Assembly: GCF_035594125.1 (NCBI RefSeq) | Contig: NC_087156.1 | Location: 28,904,497 to 28,968,496, forward strand | Direction of reading: 5' to 3' | Length of the DNA stretch: 64,000 bases | Source: Scylla paramamosain | Taxonomy: Eukaryota; Arthropoda; Malacostraca; Decapoda; Portunidae | Part shown: piece after piece, positions 23,136 to 34,800 of the stretch | Numbering within the stretch: the first letter of the stretch is position 1 | Layout of the letters: every line of letters begins with the position of its first letter | Position numbers and translations under genes: made by a program | The notes under the pieces: generated by a model | The model's input: only the letters and a program-made list of their open reading frames with translations | Databases searched by the model: none | Told to the model about the DNA's origin: nothing

Positions 23136-23435
23136 CTGCAAAAGAGACAAAAAAAAGTCAAACACTAGACAAGAAAGAAGTTATCTCTCTCTCCTACACT
23201 TTAAAGTCAACCTAACACAGCGTAGCACAGCCAGCAGCAGAGACTTTAAAAGACCGGGCGGAAATACAGAGACAAAAATAGTCCAGGGAAACAAAGAGGT
23301 TGATGGCAAACAATCAGCTCACAGGAACAAACGCCAGGACAATACAAGATGCAAGCACCACGGGACGACCTTAGAATTCAAAGCCGAGCTGCACAGGAAA
23401 GACCTCAAGGAAAGCTTCCTCCCTCGGGCAACGCG

Positions 23436-23440
<5 letters not shown>

Positions 23441-23485
<45 letters not shown>
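23441..23485. repeat. (GA)n microsatellite
   Basis: About 22 units. Confidence 0.96.
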
Positions 23486-23486
<1 letters not shown>

Positions 23487-24150
23487 CCGCGAGCGATAAG
23501 TGAGGAGCGTCCCACAGTCTTTAGTTGTCAGAGATGGAAGGCAGTCTTGTATGTCAAGATGTAACAGGCGAAACTACACTATACTCGTCCATCGTGTTGT
23601 GTAATGACGGGCACAAAGTCTCGTGGCCTTCAGTGACTTATGGCACGTGGGACAACGCCGCCAAAGGATTTGTCGTATAGCTCCTGCCCGCTACTTGATG
23701 TCACCCTGATCGCTCTTCCCTCCGCTACCCCAATGCGTCATTCACCTTAGTCCCTCACTCCTCCCAGCCCTTTCCTCTCTCTCCATTACTCATCTCACAC
23801 ACAAACACGACAGTTTATAGAAATGCAAGAGTGAAAATAAAGACGTATTGATAATATACTGACCGCTTAGCTATTTAATTTGAAACGACTGGTGTTGATT
23901 TGACGCAGTATTCATTACTCATCTCACACACAAACAAGAGAGTTAATAATAATGCACGACCAAGGATAAGCACGTATTGGTAATTTTATGACCGCTTAGT
24001 CATTTAATTTTAAAGGAATAGTGTTGATATGACGCAGCTTGCTCTTTGTCACACCAGCCTGCCTCCCTTCACTAAGTAGGAAAAAACACTTAAACGAATT
24101 TACGTATCTAAGTGGTAAGTGCACAAATATGGCACTAGGAAGAAGTTGGG
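23486..24150. other. No gene; one short diverged repeat pair
   Basis: A ~110-bp stretch is imperfectly repeated at about 23786-23905 and 23911-24030 (CATTACTCATCTCACACACA, then ...ATAATGACCGCTTAGYYATTTAATTT and TGACGCAG). Confidence 0.55.
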
Positions 24151-24155
24151 GGCAA

Positions 24156-24159
<4 letters not shown>

Positions 24160-24217
<58 letters not shown>
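24160..24217. repeat. (CT)n microsatellite
   Basis: About 29 units. Confidence 0.97.
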
Positions 24218-24221
<4 letters not shown>

Positions 24222-24493
24222 TGCTGTATCTTTGAAATCCCTATAATAGTTTTTTTTTTTTTCATATTCGTTTGTTTCCTTTTATAATTTCTTTACTATT
24301 CGTCTTTTCCCTTTTCTTTGTAGTTTCCTTTCCCGGCCGCGCGTCCTCGCCTCCCTTGCTCTTCACCTTGATTCCATTCCGACTTTTCGAGGACGTGTCT
24401 CTGACCTTCTACAAGGTAACATCGCTCCTGAAACTTTTTATCTTCTAACGTTTTATTTCCACGTCCTTCCTCCTTCCACTTCTGACCTCTGTG

Positions 24494-24498
<5 letters not shown>

Positions 24499-24586
<88 letters not shown>
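24499..24586. repeat. (CT)n microsatellite
   Basis: About 44 units. Confidence 0.97.
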
Positions 24587-24589
<3 letters not shown>

Positions 24590-24599
24590 CACTTATTCG

Positions 24600-26247
24600 T
24601 TCCCATATCCACATATTTATCTCCTTCTCTCTGTCCATGCTATCTTTGTATCTGTTCCTGCTTCTAGGTATTGCCTCCTTTCCTTGCCTCGATATTCTGT
24701 TGTTTAGTAGTAGTGTTCATCATCACTTTTTTTTTCTAATGCTTATCTGATAATGTATTAATATATCTTCCTATTTGTGTTATCTATTGAATTATGATGC
24801 ACTATATTTCTTGTAATCTTTAAAAGTCTACCTCTGTTTTATCTATCCATCTTCTTATCCATCTATCTGTTTGCTTGTCCGGCTGTCTGTATATCTGTTT
24901 ATCTATCTGTCCATTTATCTATCTATCTAGTATTCTGACCAGTGCTCCTCGGATTCCCTGAACAGGAAGACCCACAAGAGCCCCCACTTCCCCTACCTGT
25001 CCATTCATATCACCTTTACAGTCACACACTCCAGTCCTCTCAGCGCTGACACCCTCCTCTCCTCAAGTATTCCGGCACCTTTCTGTATCCTGCCACTTTT
25101 CGTCAGGGGCGCCTCACTCCTGCAGCCACAGTTCCCATTTTGTCCACTACCAGCCTCTTCCACACTACTGCAGAACAAAGATCTCTCCTATCTCTCTCCT
25201 CTCCTCTTTGCCAGTTGGTGATCTATTCCAAGTCAGCACCAAATGTTCAGGGACCGTATTCCCAGACGAGCGAGAGAGGGGGGGGGGGGAGGAAGTTGTA
25301 ATTTAGATCTCAGAGCTCCTTAGCAAACTAGACTTGCTTTACTTCTCGGCGCTTTAACTTCCTCAATATTCGTGCAGGCAAATCAACACAACTTTTAGAT
25401 TTTAAGTCTCTGCAAACACTGCATTATTTGGCGAGGAGGGAGGTGTTCCTGTGAGACTGCGGGACTTAATCACGAGCCACTTTGAGATATATTTTTGCTC
25501 CACAGCCGCCTCTAAACATTACCCTTGCTACACAATGGAGAATCTATTGCTTTAATTCCTCTTTCCTTCTCATTGGTGTTTGTGAAAATGGTATACAGTA
25601 TTTTAATCATAGTGAAACAGTTAATACAAGTAATTTCATCATCATAAGCAGCTTAATTATTCCTTTGCTTAGCTGCGGAAATTCTCCTTGATCATTCATT
25701 CGTAGATTTTATCAGTATTTCCTCTCTGTAATCGCTTCCCCCATACTAAAATATTCCTTTTCATCATTAATTTTGTCCTCTGTAATCTGCTCAATGTTAT
25801 TAATTGATATTCATAATCTTCCCCTACACCATCCAGAGCACGCTCAAGAAATTAATTCCTCTCTAATCACCACATAAATTATTGTTTCCTTTTTATGTAC
25901 AGACTGGAGAAGTGAACGCCTTTACTGAGTCACCACATTAGGATCAAACTACTTTTCTATATCCCTTCTGTTGCTCTAACGTAGCTTACTGATAATAAGG
26001 ACATAAGTGAATAACGATACGCAAATCTTAACCTAACTAGCTGATTGAATTATTGTTTATATTCTAATATACTCTGCGGTGAGTTTGCATCCTATTACCT
26101 ATCTAGTAACAACAAACACTTAAGAAACGATGAGATGATGCATTATTCCTCAGTCAGTCAAATCAAATCAACCCATGAGACAAAACAGAGACTCACTGAC
26201 AAGAAGACGATGCGAACGATTGTTATTGTCAAACATTTCGGCGCGCC
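24600..26247. other. No gene recognised
   Basis: AT-rich sequence with a degenerate TATC/TGTC stretch at about 24840-24930. Short frames only. Confidence 0.45.
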
Positions 26248-26432
26248 ATCTCTAGTGGTAGTTACTGTGGTTTTCAAGGATGTTTTCATGATTATAAAGA
26301 TAGTTTAACAAAGATTCTGCACCATAAAATTAAAGAAGAGATCCATAGGAAGCCGATAAACCATCTCTGGAGCCTTAAAAATATTCCTGATGGGAGAACA
26401 AAGCACTTCAGAAATACGACGCAAAGCTTTAT
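26248..26432 (-). mobile_element. MITE-like repeat copy, minus orientation
   Basis: TTTTCAAGGATGTTTTCATG, then AAGATAGTTTAACAAAGATT and AAGCACTTCAGAAATACGAC: the family core and terminus in reverse. Confidence 0.6.
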
Positions 26433-26616
26433 GAAGTATTAGTACTAGTTCTTAAGCCACCAACACATCATTGCGCTGCTTCGGTGGTGAAGAAAAGATA
26501 TAGTATTTAGAGAAGCAGAAGTGTGGTGAGGTGTATATGGAAACAAACTCCACTAAGACTGTGGTTTATTGGCACGTCTTACTGAAGAGCAACAATTACT
26601 TTTCGTTTCAGACCAT

Positions 26617-26870
26617 ATGAAGCATCGTTTTTCGCAAATATCTTCTAAATAACCTGTTGAATCAATATGACATTTTGGCACAGCTTGTTTAACACTGTCC
26701 CCTAATTCAGGACACCACAGTGCATTGTCAAGTGTGTTTCATTAAGGAGTTAACTTTTGGCTTTCAAGGGGAAGCTGGCAAGAGCCGAGTAGACATTAGG
26801 ACAAGGAAGGTTTTGCGTGACGAAGTTGTGACGTGTATCACTTAACCACCTCTCCCTCCAGCCCAGTCTT
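26617..26870 (+). repeat. Left member of a distant inverted repeat (partner 34560-34800)
   Basis: Shared blocks, inverted in the partner, include GTTTAACACTGTCCCC, CTAATTCAGGACACCAC, GTTTCATTAAGGAGTTAAC and AAGGTTTTGCGTGACGAAG. The match looks to be in the 80-90% range with a small gap near 26833. Confidence 0.75.
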
Positions 26871-27188
26871 CCCCTCCCTCCATACATGCCTTCCTCTTAC
26901 CTCCATCCCTGTAACCACTGTTTTGCGCCATTGTAGCATGTAGGCCATGATCGACAGCGATGAAGCATTCCTTCCTTCACAGCACGTGGCGATACACAAT
27001 CTACTGCTACATGCCCTTGATTTACCACATTAACACGTTTCACTCACCAAGCACCGTACAACAATCATACAAGGTAGAACTGCGATCACGATCGTTTGCA
27101 TAAATTATCCAACCATAACCGGCGTATACTTTTGGATTATCTCACAAGTGCATGGCTTCATATCTCTTGTACGTACAAGAAACACACA

Positions 27189-27253
<65 letters not shown>

Positions 27254-27348
27254 ATAATATGTTATTTTATCAATTTATTGTTCACAAGGCATTAGTCCAA
27301 TGCATTGATTTGATCAATACTTGTCACAAAGAGCAAACGTAACCCCCC

Positions 27349-27417
<69 letters not shown>

Positions 27418-27535
27418 AGACACACACAAAACAGTGCTATAAGGATGGAATATTATACAAAATAAATAGCGGTGACATCAGTGCAAACCTAGGGTGTTAA
27501 CCGCAAATAGGTGGCGACAGATGTCTTTTAGTGCA
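26871..27535. other. No gene; CA and GA tracts
   Basis: CA at 27183-27206, GA at 27207-27250 and imperfect CA at 27353-27425. Nothing else recognised. Confidence 0.6.
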
Positions 27536-27539
27536 AGTC

Positions 27540-28350
27540 CCCGAGGCAGCAGGTCGTCAAGCTGTGGGCAGTGTAGGCAGTAGTGTTCCAATGTGTTGTC
27601 GGCAGGAGTGACACAGCAGGCACGAGGTAAAGTGGTATTCGTCCTCCAAACAGGCGACTTGCCACAGCGGCTTGTAGCCCAGACGTAGCTTGGCTGGTAC
27701 CAAATTGTGCCTCCTCACTATAAGGCCCCGGCGCCGGTACTTGTAGTGGTGATGACAGGAGGCGTCATAATGCTGGATAGAGACGCTGTGGGCTCGTTGA
27801 CGGTCTCTGTGCTGGCTGGTGGAGAGAAAAGCATCAGCACGAACCCTGGACAAATAGCAAGAAAGTGAGGGAGATGGACCAGCACCACGACGTAGCAGTC
27901 TACAGGCAGCTTTAGCTAATCTGTCCACTGTGTCACTGTGGGGCTATGCCTATGTGTGAGGGAATCCATAAAAAATTGATGATCAAGGCACAAGGCACGT
28001 TGGTGTACTAACGCCATGAATGACAAAATGCGTTGTACTACACATGAAGTAGGGTTAGGGGAAGAGATAGCCTGAAGGGCGGATTTGGAGTCGCATATCA
28101 CCAAGACATTAAGACCACGCTGGCAGATTAGGCTAACTGCGTCTAGTATGCCATACAACTCGCAGAATGTGGAGCTAGAGGAAACAGGCAGCAGACTGCG
28201 GCTGACCCAGCCTTGTGGTGGCGGCTCGATATCAGGGGAGAAAACATCACACCCCGTTGTGCCGTCTGGCTGGAGAGATCCGTCTGTGAATGCCTGGAGC
28301 AGCTCGAACCTGAGGACGATACTGTGGCGATGATTCCCGGTGCCAGTGTC
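27540..28350 (-). pseudogene. Decayed RNase H and C-terminal region of a non-LTR retrotransposon
   Basis: The minus strand encodes an RNase H-like domain. FTDGS supplies the first catalytic Asp, CELYGILDAV the Glu, VICDSKSAL the second Asp, a WIPSHIGI motif follows in another frame, and DRLAKAA gives the last Asp. A C-terminal region with a Cys/His cluster (SCLLCHSCRQH) follows. The parts fall in different frames (28359-27916 and 27928-27557), so at least two frameshifts have killed it. The reverse transcriptase that should precede it is missing. An RNase H after RT fits I, R1 or related LINE clades; the exact clade is uncertain. Confidence 0.8.
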
Positions 28351-28790
28351 ATGGGACAAAAAGTAAAGAAAATTAGATTAAAAGAGAAGATAACATCATT
28401 CAGTAATGATTATGTAAAATTATTTAGTCAAGATTGACCTAAAGGAATGACGTCTCTGTGTTGAGCGCAACCCATACAGATGAATGTAAAGAACAGAGTT
28501 GCTGCATATCATGCATACAAACTTGTTTCAACTATTAGGTACCTACAAATCATTGCGTTAATTCATGTGAGTGTTCACATATCGCTAAATAACATCATCG
28601 AGAAGTAGAACGCAAATATAATGCGGTAATAAAGTTGTTATACTTAATCTGGAACTGGTTTGTATTTATAAAGTGGTAATTTCTTTAAAGATGAAAGATT
28701 TCTGCAAGAATACATTCAGTGAATAACTAAGAGATGTTTGACTACATAAGATAATGAAACAAATGGAACTGATATCCTTTTTGAGTTATA
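28351..28790. other. No gene recognised
   Basis: AT-rich sequence with no repeat or domain recognised. Confidence 0.45.
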
Positions 28791-28905
28791 AACTAAAGAA
28801 AAATTCTTTTTGGATTAAAAACTGAAGAAAATCCCTCCTTAGGTCATAAACTTGAAGATTCCCTCCTTGGGTCATAAACTGAAAGAATCCCTCCTTAGGT
28901 CATAT
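28791..28905 (+). repeat. ~28-31-bp tandem repeat, about four units
   Basis: Variants of CATAAACTGAAAGAATCCCT plus CCTTAGGT recur, the first units being more AT-rich. Confidence 0.65.
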
Positions 28906-28965
28906 CCTTGGTTCATGAAATGTCCTGCAAGACTCCGGTCATTATTTCACTCCTTGCACACTGAT

Positions 28966-29195
28966 GGCCACCCAGCAGGGGGAGCGCATCCTCCTGGCCG
29001 GTCACCTCACCGGTGTCCCGGAAGCCACCTAGCTGGGGGAGCGCTTTTCCCTGGCCGGTCGCCTCCACGGTGTCCCTCACATTTCACACTGGGGGCCGCC
29101 TAGCAGGAAGAGCTCATTCTCCTGGCTGGCCGCCTCAACGGTATCCCGGAGGCCGCCTACCTGGGAGAGCGCTTTCCCATAGCCTGTGTATTATG
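28966..29195 (+). repeat. GC-rich tandem repeat, alternating 57/71-bp units
   Basis: GGCCRCCYAGCNGGGGGAGC followed by CTGGCCGGTCGCCTC-type and GGTGTCCC blocks begin near 28966, 29023, 29094 and 29151. Spacings are 57, 71 and 57, implying a 128-bp higher-order unit. It is GC-rich compared with its AT-rich flanks. The short proline/glycine-rich frames it creates are not supported as genes. Confidence 0.75.
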
Positions 29196-29323
29196 TATGT
29201 ATTTAGATGAACATGGATATTAACAATACATTTAGTTGCATTTTGAACACACATATATTCAGTTCCATTAATCAGTTGAGCTAGAACCTTCTGTTGGTAT
29301 ATCGTTCCGAACATACTCGTAAG

Positions 29324-30621
29324 TTAACAAACCTCTTGTGTTGCTGAGTCTATTAACTGATAATTAAGTTTTAACAAACATCCATCCTCCGTGCCCGTTG
29401 CTTGCAAGCCGATAACCTCCACATCATGTGGCACAACATAGGTGTGCACGTCAACACTCCTGCAAAGTAAACTGTTAACATTCCATGAAAGGATGCTGAC
29501 GCCATTACTCTCCACCTCGTCCCTTAAGTTTCATTCCCGTTTTTCGGCTCACAAATTCCTCCATTATTTCTTTGGTTGTCATCATCACACTATCATGCCA
29601 CTCCTCAGGAATATCGCCCAGCTTATAGGTTATTTCTTCTCTTACATCCTTTTTACCCACCTCACACCTAGGAGATTGCTTTTCCAACTTTCTTTCATTA
29701 TCAAAGAATTGTTATCCTCAGCAATGCCAGTCCAGTTAACAGTCACTCTCCTTCCAGCATCCACACCTGTGTTTCTACCCAACTTTGCCTTGTGCTGCTT
29801 GGCACATGCTGTTCTCCACGCAGGCCAGCTATTACATTCTGGCACACCTCCACTTGTTTCTTAAGTGTTTGAACTTCTTGTTTGTGACTTTCCTCTACTT
29901 CTTTCTTCAATGTTACAAATTCTCGTTTAAGTTACATAAGCATTACATAAACTTTAGATTCGTCATTTACCTTATTAACTGATCCAACGTCCTTAAGAGT
30001 AGAGTTAGCGTCACACCCTGTCCGCTGTACTAGTACGTCACTCCACACTACCGTTTTCTGCTACGCTTTCTCCGTGGGCGTTGCCTCCACCTCAGCTCTC
30101 CGTACGTCTCAGGTCAGGTGTAAGTCAGGAAGCTTGGCCTTTGTGTCGGCGCTTCCCTCATGTCGTTTCTTGCCTTTTTTATTCTGCTCTGTTCATTAAG
30201 TTCTTCCGCCGGCTTTCTCTTTTCTTCCACATCTCGTACACTATTTCTTTGGTTTCTTGTATCCTTTGTTCACCAAAAAGTGGTTGTCCTATAATATTTT
30301 CTTCTTGCTCTTTATATGGTCTTCGCAAAATTATTGACTTCTTCCTTATTTCTTCATATTCTGGGCAAGATAACAAAAAAATGCTTTAGATGTCTCGTTG
30401 CTCGCGCTGGTACCATGTCCTCACATTATTTTGCTGCTGTTGTTGCTGCTACTGCCTTCCATTTACCTGCGTCTTTTACCACAACCGATCGAAACATCAT
30501 TATTTTGTCCTTCACAGTTGCAACATTTTGGAGGTATTGTTTATCCAAATCTGATTTGATTTCCACTCTAAATCGAGTGATGTTTATTCCTATAATTAAT
30601 TGCAACGAAACATATCTTGGC
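29324..30621 (-). pseudogene. Older LINE: end of ORF1 and start of ORF2 (endonuclease), minus strand
   Basis: Reading down the minus strand from 30621, ORF1-like debris (including SCPEYEEIRKK and a coiled-coil-like EVxxLKKEVE region in broken frames) ends at a stop near 29505. Overlapping it, a frame starts ESNGVSILSWNVNSLL, the N-terminal signature of an apurinic-type LINE endonuclease, continuing VEVIGLQATGTED. It breaks off at about 29324 without the rest of the endonuclease or RT. The overlapping ORF1/ORF2 arrangement is typical of LINEs. The upstream part is at 33583-34235, across the inserted Jockey-like element. Confidence 0.65.
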
Positions 30622-30628
30622 ACTGCCA

Positions 30629-31462
30629 GACCCTAAGTGTCTTGACACCCAACTTAACTTTTTCTTCATTAACTTCTTCAACATTCGCGGTCTAAGATCT
30701 AATTTTCAATCTGTAGAACACCACCTCTCCTCTTCTAAACCTCATCTTCTTTTCCTCACTGAAACTCAGGTGTCTGAGGCAACTGACATTAGCCCCTTTT
30801 CTGTTCCCTCCTACTTTCTCTATCCTCATTTTCGATCCAAAGCTGGATGCTGCGTTTATGTGCGCAATGACTTAACCTGCTCTCGTGCCCACGCTCTTGA
30901 ATCTTCCGAGTTTTCCTCCATCTGGCTACGACTACAGAGTCACTCTCATACTAAATTTATCTGTGCTGTATACCTCTCACCTGACTTCTCTGACTATAAG
31001 AAATTCTTTGACTACTTAACTTCCAAAGTGGAGCACATTCTGACCCTCTTCCCTTTTGCAGAGATCTCCATTCTTGGAGACTTCAATGTTCACCACCAGC
31101 TTTGGCTTTCCTCTCCCTTCACTGACCATCCTGGTGAACTAGCCTACAACTTTGCTATCCTCCATGACCTAGAGCAATTGGTGCAACACCCTACTCGTAT
31201 CCCTGACCGTCTTGGAGATACGCCCAACATTCTTGACCTTTTCCTGACCTCTAATCCTTCTGCTTATGCTGTCACCCTTTCTTTTCCGTTGGGCTTCTCC
31301 GATCACAATCTCATATCTTTATCTTGTCCTATCACTCCAATCCCTCCTCAGGATCCCCCTAAGCGAAGGTGCCTCTGGCGTTTTGCCTCTGCTAGTTGGG
31401 GGGACCTGAGGAGATATTTTGCTGATTTTCCAGAGACCCGTCTTTGTGTGCTGAGCGCATAA
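30629..31462 (+). pseudogene. Endonuclease part of Jockey-like ORF2, copy 1
   Basis: Exonuclease/endonuclease/phosphatase-fold domain that nicks target DNA for target-primed reverse transcription. Visible motifs in order: FNIRGLRSN (metal-site Asn), LFLTETQVS (catalytic Glu), [15 protein letters not shown] (Asp/Asn) and FSDHNLIS (the SDH motif). All key residues appear intact. The frame ends at about 31462 in ...RLCVLSA, while the downstream RT frame, shifted by one base, starts at 31444. One indel near 31445-31460 therefore separates the domains, and the copy cannot make full-length ORF2. Confidence 0.85.
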
Positions 31463-33386
31463 CAGAAGTGATAGTGTCTGGCATGGAGGCATACATTCCT
31501 CACTCTTTTTCTCGTCCTAAACCTTCTAAACCTTGGTTTAACACAGCTTGTTCTCGTGCTATACATGATAGAGAGGTGGCCCACAAAAGGTACTTAAGCC
31601 TTCCATCACCAGAATCTCATGCACTTTATATTTCTGCCCGTAACCATGCCAAGTCTGTTCTCCAACTAGCCAAAAACTCTTTCATTAACAGAAAATGTCA
31701 AAACCTTTCAAGATCTAACTCCCCTCGTGATTTCTGGCATCTAGCCAAAAATATCTCCAATAACTTTGCTTCTTCTTTCCCTCCTCTATTTCAACCAGAT
31801 GGCACCACTGCTATCACATCTATTTCTAAAGCTGAACACTTTGCTCAAATCTTTGCTAAAAACTCTACCTTGGACGATTCTGGGCTTGTTCCTCCCTCTC
31901 CTCCACCCTCTGACTACTTCATGCCACCTATTAAAATTCTTCGCAATGATGTTTTCCATGCCCTCGCTGGCCTAAACCCTCGGAAGGCTTATGGACCTGA
32001 TGGGGTCCCTCCTATTGTTCTCCGAAACTGTGCCTCCGTGCTTGCACCTTGCCTAGTCAAACTCTTTCAGCTCTGTCTGTCAACATCTACCTTTCCTTCT
32101 TGCTGGAAGTTTGCCTACATTCAGCCTGTTCTTAAAAAGGGTGACCGTTCTAATCCCTCAAACTACCGTCCTATTGCTTTAATTTCCTGCCTATCTAAAG
32201 TTTTTGAATCTATCCTCAACAGGAAGATTCTTAAACATATATCACTTCACATCCTTCTATCTGATCGCCAGTATGGGTTCCGTCAAGGCCGCTCTACTAG
32301 TGATCTTCTGGCTTTCCTTACTGAGTCTTGGTCATCCTCTTTTAGAGATTTTGGTGAAACTTTTGCTGTTGCCTTGGACATATCAAAAGCTTTTGATAAA
32401 GTCTGGCACAAAGCTTTGATTTCCAAACTACCCTCCTACGGTTTCTATCCTTCTCTCTGTAACTTCATCTCAAATTTCCTTTCTGACCGTTCTATTGCTG
32501 TTGTGGTAGACGGTCACTGTTCTTCTCCTAAATCTATTAACAGTGGTGTTCCTCAGGGTTCTGTCCTGTCACCCACTCTCTTCTTATTATTCATTAATGA
32601 TCTTCTAAACCAAACTTCTTGTCCTATCCACTCCTACACTGATGATACCACCCTGCACTTTTCCACGTCTTTTCATAGACGTCCAACCCTTCGGGAGGTA
32701 AACATATCACGCAGGGAAGCCACAGAACGCCTGACTTCTGATCTTTCCAAAATTTCTGATTGGGGCAGAGCAAACTTGTTATTGTTCAATGCCTCAAAAA
32801 CTCAATTCCTCCATCTATCAACTCGACACAACCTTCCAGACAACTATCCCCTCTTCTTCAGTGACACTCAACTGTCCCCCTCTTCTACACTGAACATCCT
32901 CGGTCTGTCCTTTACTTATAATCTGAACTGGAAATTTCACATCTCATCTCTAGCTAAAACAGCTTCTATGAAGTTAGGTGTTCTGAGACGTCTCCGCCAG
33001 TTTTTCTCACCCCCCCAGCTGCTTACTCTGTACAAGGGCCTTATCCGTTCATGTATGGAGTATGCTTCACATGTCTGGGGGGTTCCACTCATACTGCTCT
33101 TCTAGACAGGGTGGAATCAAAAATTTTTCGTCTCATCAACTCCTCTCCTCTAACTGACTGTCTTCAGCCTCTCTCTCACCGCCGCAATGTTGCATATCTA
33201 GCTGTCTTCTACCGCTATTTTCATGCTAACTGTTCTTTTGATCTTGCTAACTGCATGCCTCCCCTCCTTCCGCGGCCTCGCTGCACAAGACTTTCTTCTT
33301 TCTCTCACCCCTATTCTGTCCACCTCTCTAACGCAAGAGTTAACCAGTATTCTCAGTCATTCATCCCTTTCTCTGGTAAACTCTAG
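31444..33386 (+). pseudogene. Reverse transcriptase part of Jockey-like ORF2, copy 1
   Basis: RT domain with motifs in order: NPRKAYGPDGVPP, KGDRSNPSNYRPIAL, YGFRQGRSTSDLL, VALDISKAFDKVWH (catalytic Asp, about 32375-32400), SGVPQGSVLSPTLFLLFINDL and YTDDTTL (32635-32646). The third-motif triad is YTDD, not the YADD of the other two copies here; both aspartates remain. The main frame ends at 33105 after losing one G in a run of six (33077-33082; copy 3 has seven). The rest (THTALLDRVESK...FIPFSGK) continues in another frame to about 33386. It is inactive. Confidence 0.9.
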
Positions 33387-33582
33387 AGCTCCCTTCCTGC
33401 TTCTGTATTTCCACCTTCCTATGACTTGAATTCCTTCAAGAGGGAGGTTTCAAGACACTTATTCATCAATTTTTGGCCACTGCTTTGACCCTTTTATGGG
33501 ACTGGCATTTCAGTGGGCATTTTTTATTAGATTTTTGTTGCTCTTGGCCAGTGTCCTTCCTACATAAAAAAGAAAAAAAAAG

Positions 33583-34235
33583 TGGCCCCATCTGCAACAT
33601 TTGAAACACATGACCGGGGAATGATGTACTTAGAAGCTCTCTTATATCCTGTTCTACATATGAAGATCTTATGTGGCAATACATCACTCCTTATCAAGGC
33701 AACTACCTGATTTTTCTTCACACCTTTAACTTCATGACACTTTCGCCACACAACTCTTTCATTGTCCAGAACAAAGTCAGTGTTAAGCTCAACCGCATAT
33801 GGATGTATCATCACCTTAGTAAATTTCTCCAAGTCATCAAGCTCCATCTTTTTCACATTCTTAAATCCAGTGGTTGTTAAGTCCATAACTGCCTATTCGC
33901 CCGCTACCCTTATAAATGTTCGGTTGCGTCCCTTCTTAAGCAGTGGTTCAAACTCACGATGTTGTCTCCCTAATAAAATAATCCATGTCATTCATTCTAG
34001 TGGGATTCATTTCATGACTGCTTCGAACTATTTCACCATCCTCAATAGTCTCCCGCACAGTTGCTGTAATACTGCTGTAGTCCCTCACATTGTCATTTCT
34101 CTTCCTTTTGTCACTTACTATCTCTTCGCTGTCACTTGTCTCACTCCGGCGTATCTTTTCTCGCCTTCTCTTCTTACTGATCACTTTCTGATAGCCGGTG
34201 TCGCCGTCATTCGCTGACGTTTTCCTCAAAGTCAC
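33583..34235 (-). pseudogene. Older LINE: ORF1 N-terminal and middle part with a zinc knuckle
   Basis: Minus-strand frames 34235-33954 (Lys/Arg/Asp/Glu-rich, starting MTLRKTSANDGD) and 33886-33600 (...VELNTDFVLDNERVVWRKCH...VALIRSDVLPHKIFICRTGY) resemble the N-terminus and RNA-binding region of a Jockey-type ORF1 (gag-like). At 33582-33608 another frame reads C-F-K-C-C-R-W-G-H, a CCHC knuckle cut off by the insertion of Jockey-like copy 1. The frames are broken, so it is a relic. The assignment to a LINE ORF1 is by pattern, not search. Confidence 0.6.
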
Positions 34236-34408
34236 TACTAGTTAACTCCAACCCTTCTTGCAAGTTGCTTAGCAAAGCCTGTGCTCCTCCCTCAGCAAGA
34301 TACCCTTCAGATTCCTTCCTGGAGTTTGCACCACACATAGTGTGTATCTTAGCAAACTCTAGCTAGCCATTTGGAAAACAAGCTAACTGAGCAGAAGAGG
34401 GGATTCCC

Positions 34409-34410
<2 letters not shown>

Positions 34411-34495
<85 letters not shown>
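34411..34495. repeat. (GA)n microsatellite
   Basis: About 42 units. Confidence 0.97.
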
Positions 34496-34498
<3 letters not shown>

Positions 34499-34559
34499 GA
34501 AGGTCGGTCGGAGATACAGAATAAGAAATAAGAACAAGTACGGAAGAAGGGGAAGAATG

Positions 34560-34800
34560 GACTGCGGGAGAGATGGTCACAACTTCGTCACGCAAAACCT
34601 TCCTTGCCCGAATGTCTTCTCGGCTCTTGTCAGCTTCACCTTGAGAGCCAAGAGTTAACTCCTTAATGAAACACACTTGGCAACGCACCGTGGTGTCCTG
34701 AATTAGGGGACAGTGTTAAACAAGCTGCGCCAGTGTCATATTGATCCAGTTTAGGAGATATTTGAGGAAAACGATGCCTCATAGGATCAGAAATGGATAT
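34560..34800 (-). repeat. Right member of a distant inverted repeat (partner 26617-26870)
   Basis: Contains CTTCGTCACGCAAAACCTT, GTTAACTCCTTAATGAAAC, GTGGTGTCCTGAATTAG and GGGGACAGTGTTAAAC, each the reverse complement of a block at 26.6-26.8 kb. Confidence 0.75.

Larger units (their letters stand above)
30622..33582 (+). mobile_element. Jockey-like non-LTR retrotransposon, copy 1 (ORF2 nearly complete)
   Basis: It holds an endonuclease, a reverse transcriptase, a 3' UTR ending GTGTCCTTCCTACATAAAA and an A-rich tail. It begins with a short leader (about AGACCCTAAGTGTCTTGACA), so ORF1 is missing. It interrupts an older minus-strand LINE. TGGC occurs on both sides (30618-30621 and 33583-33586), a possible but very short target-site duplication. 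Related copies are at 41422-43404 and 60667-62400. Confidence 0.9.
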
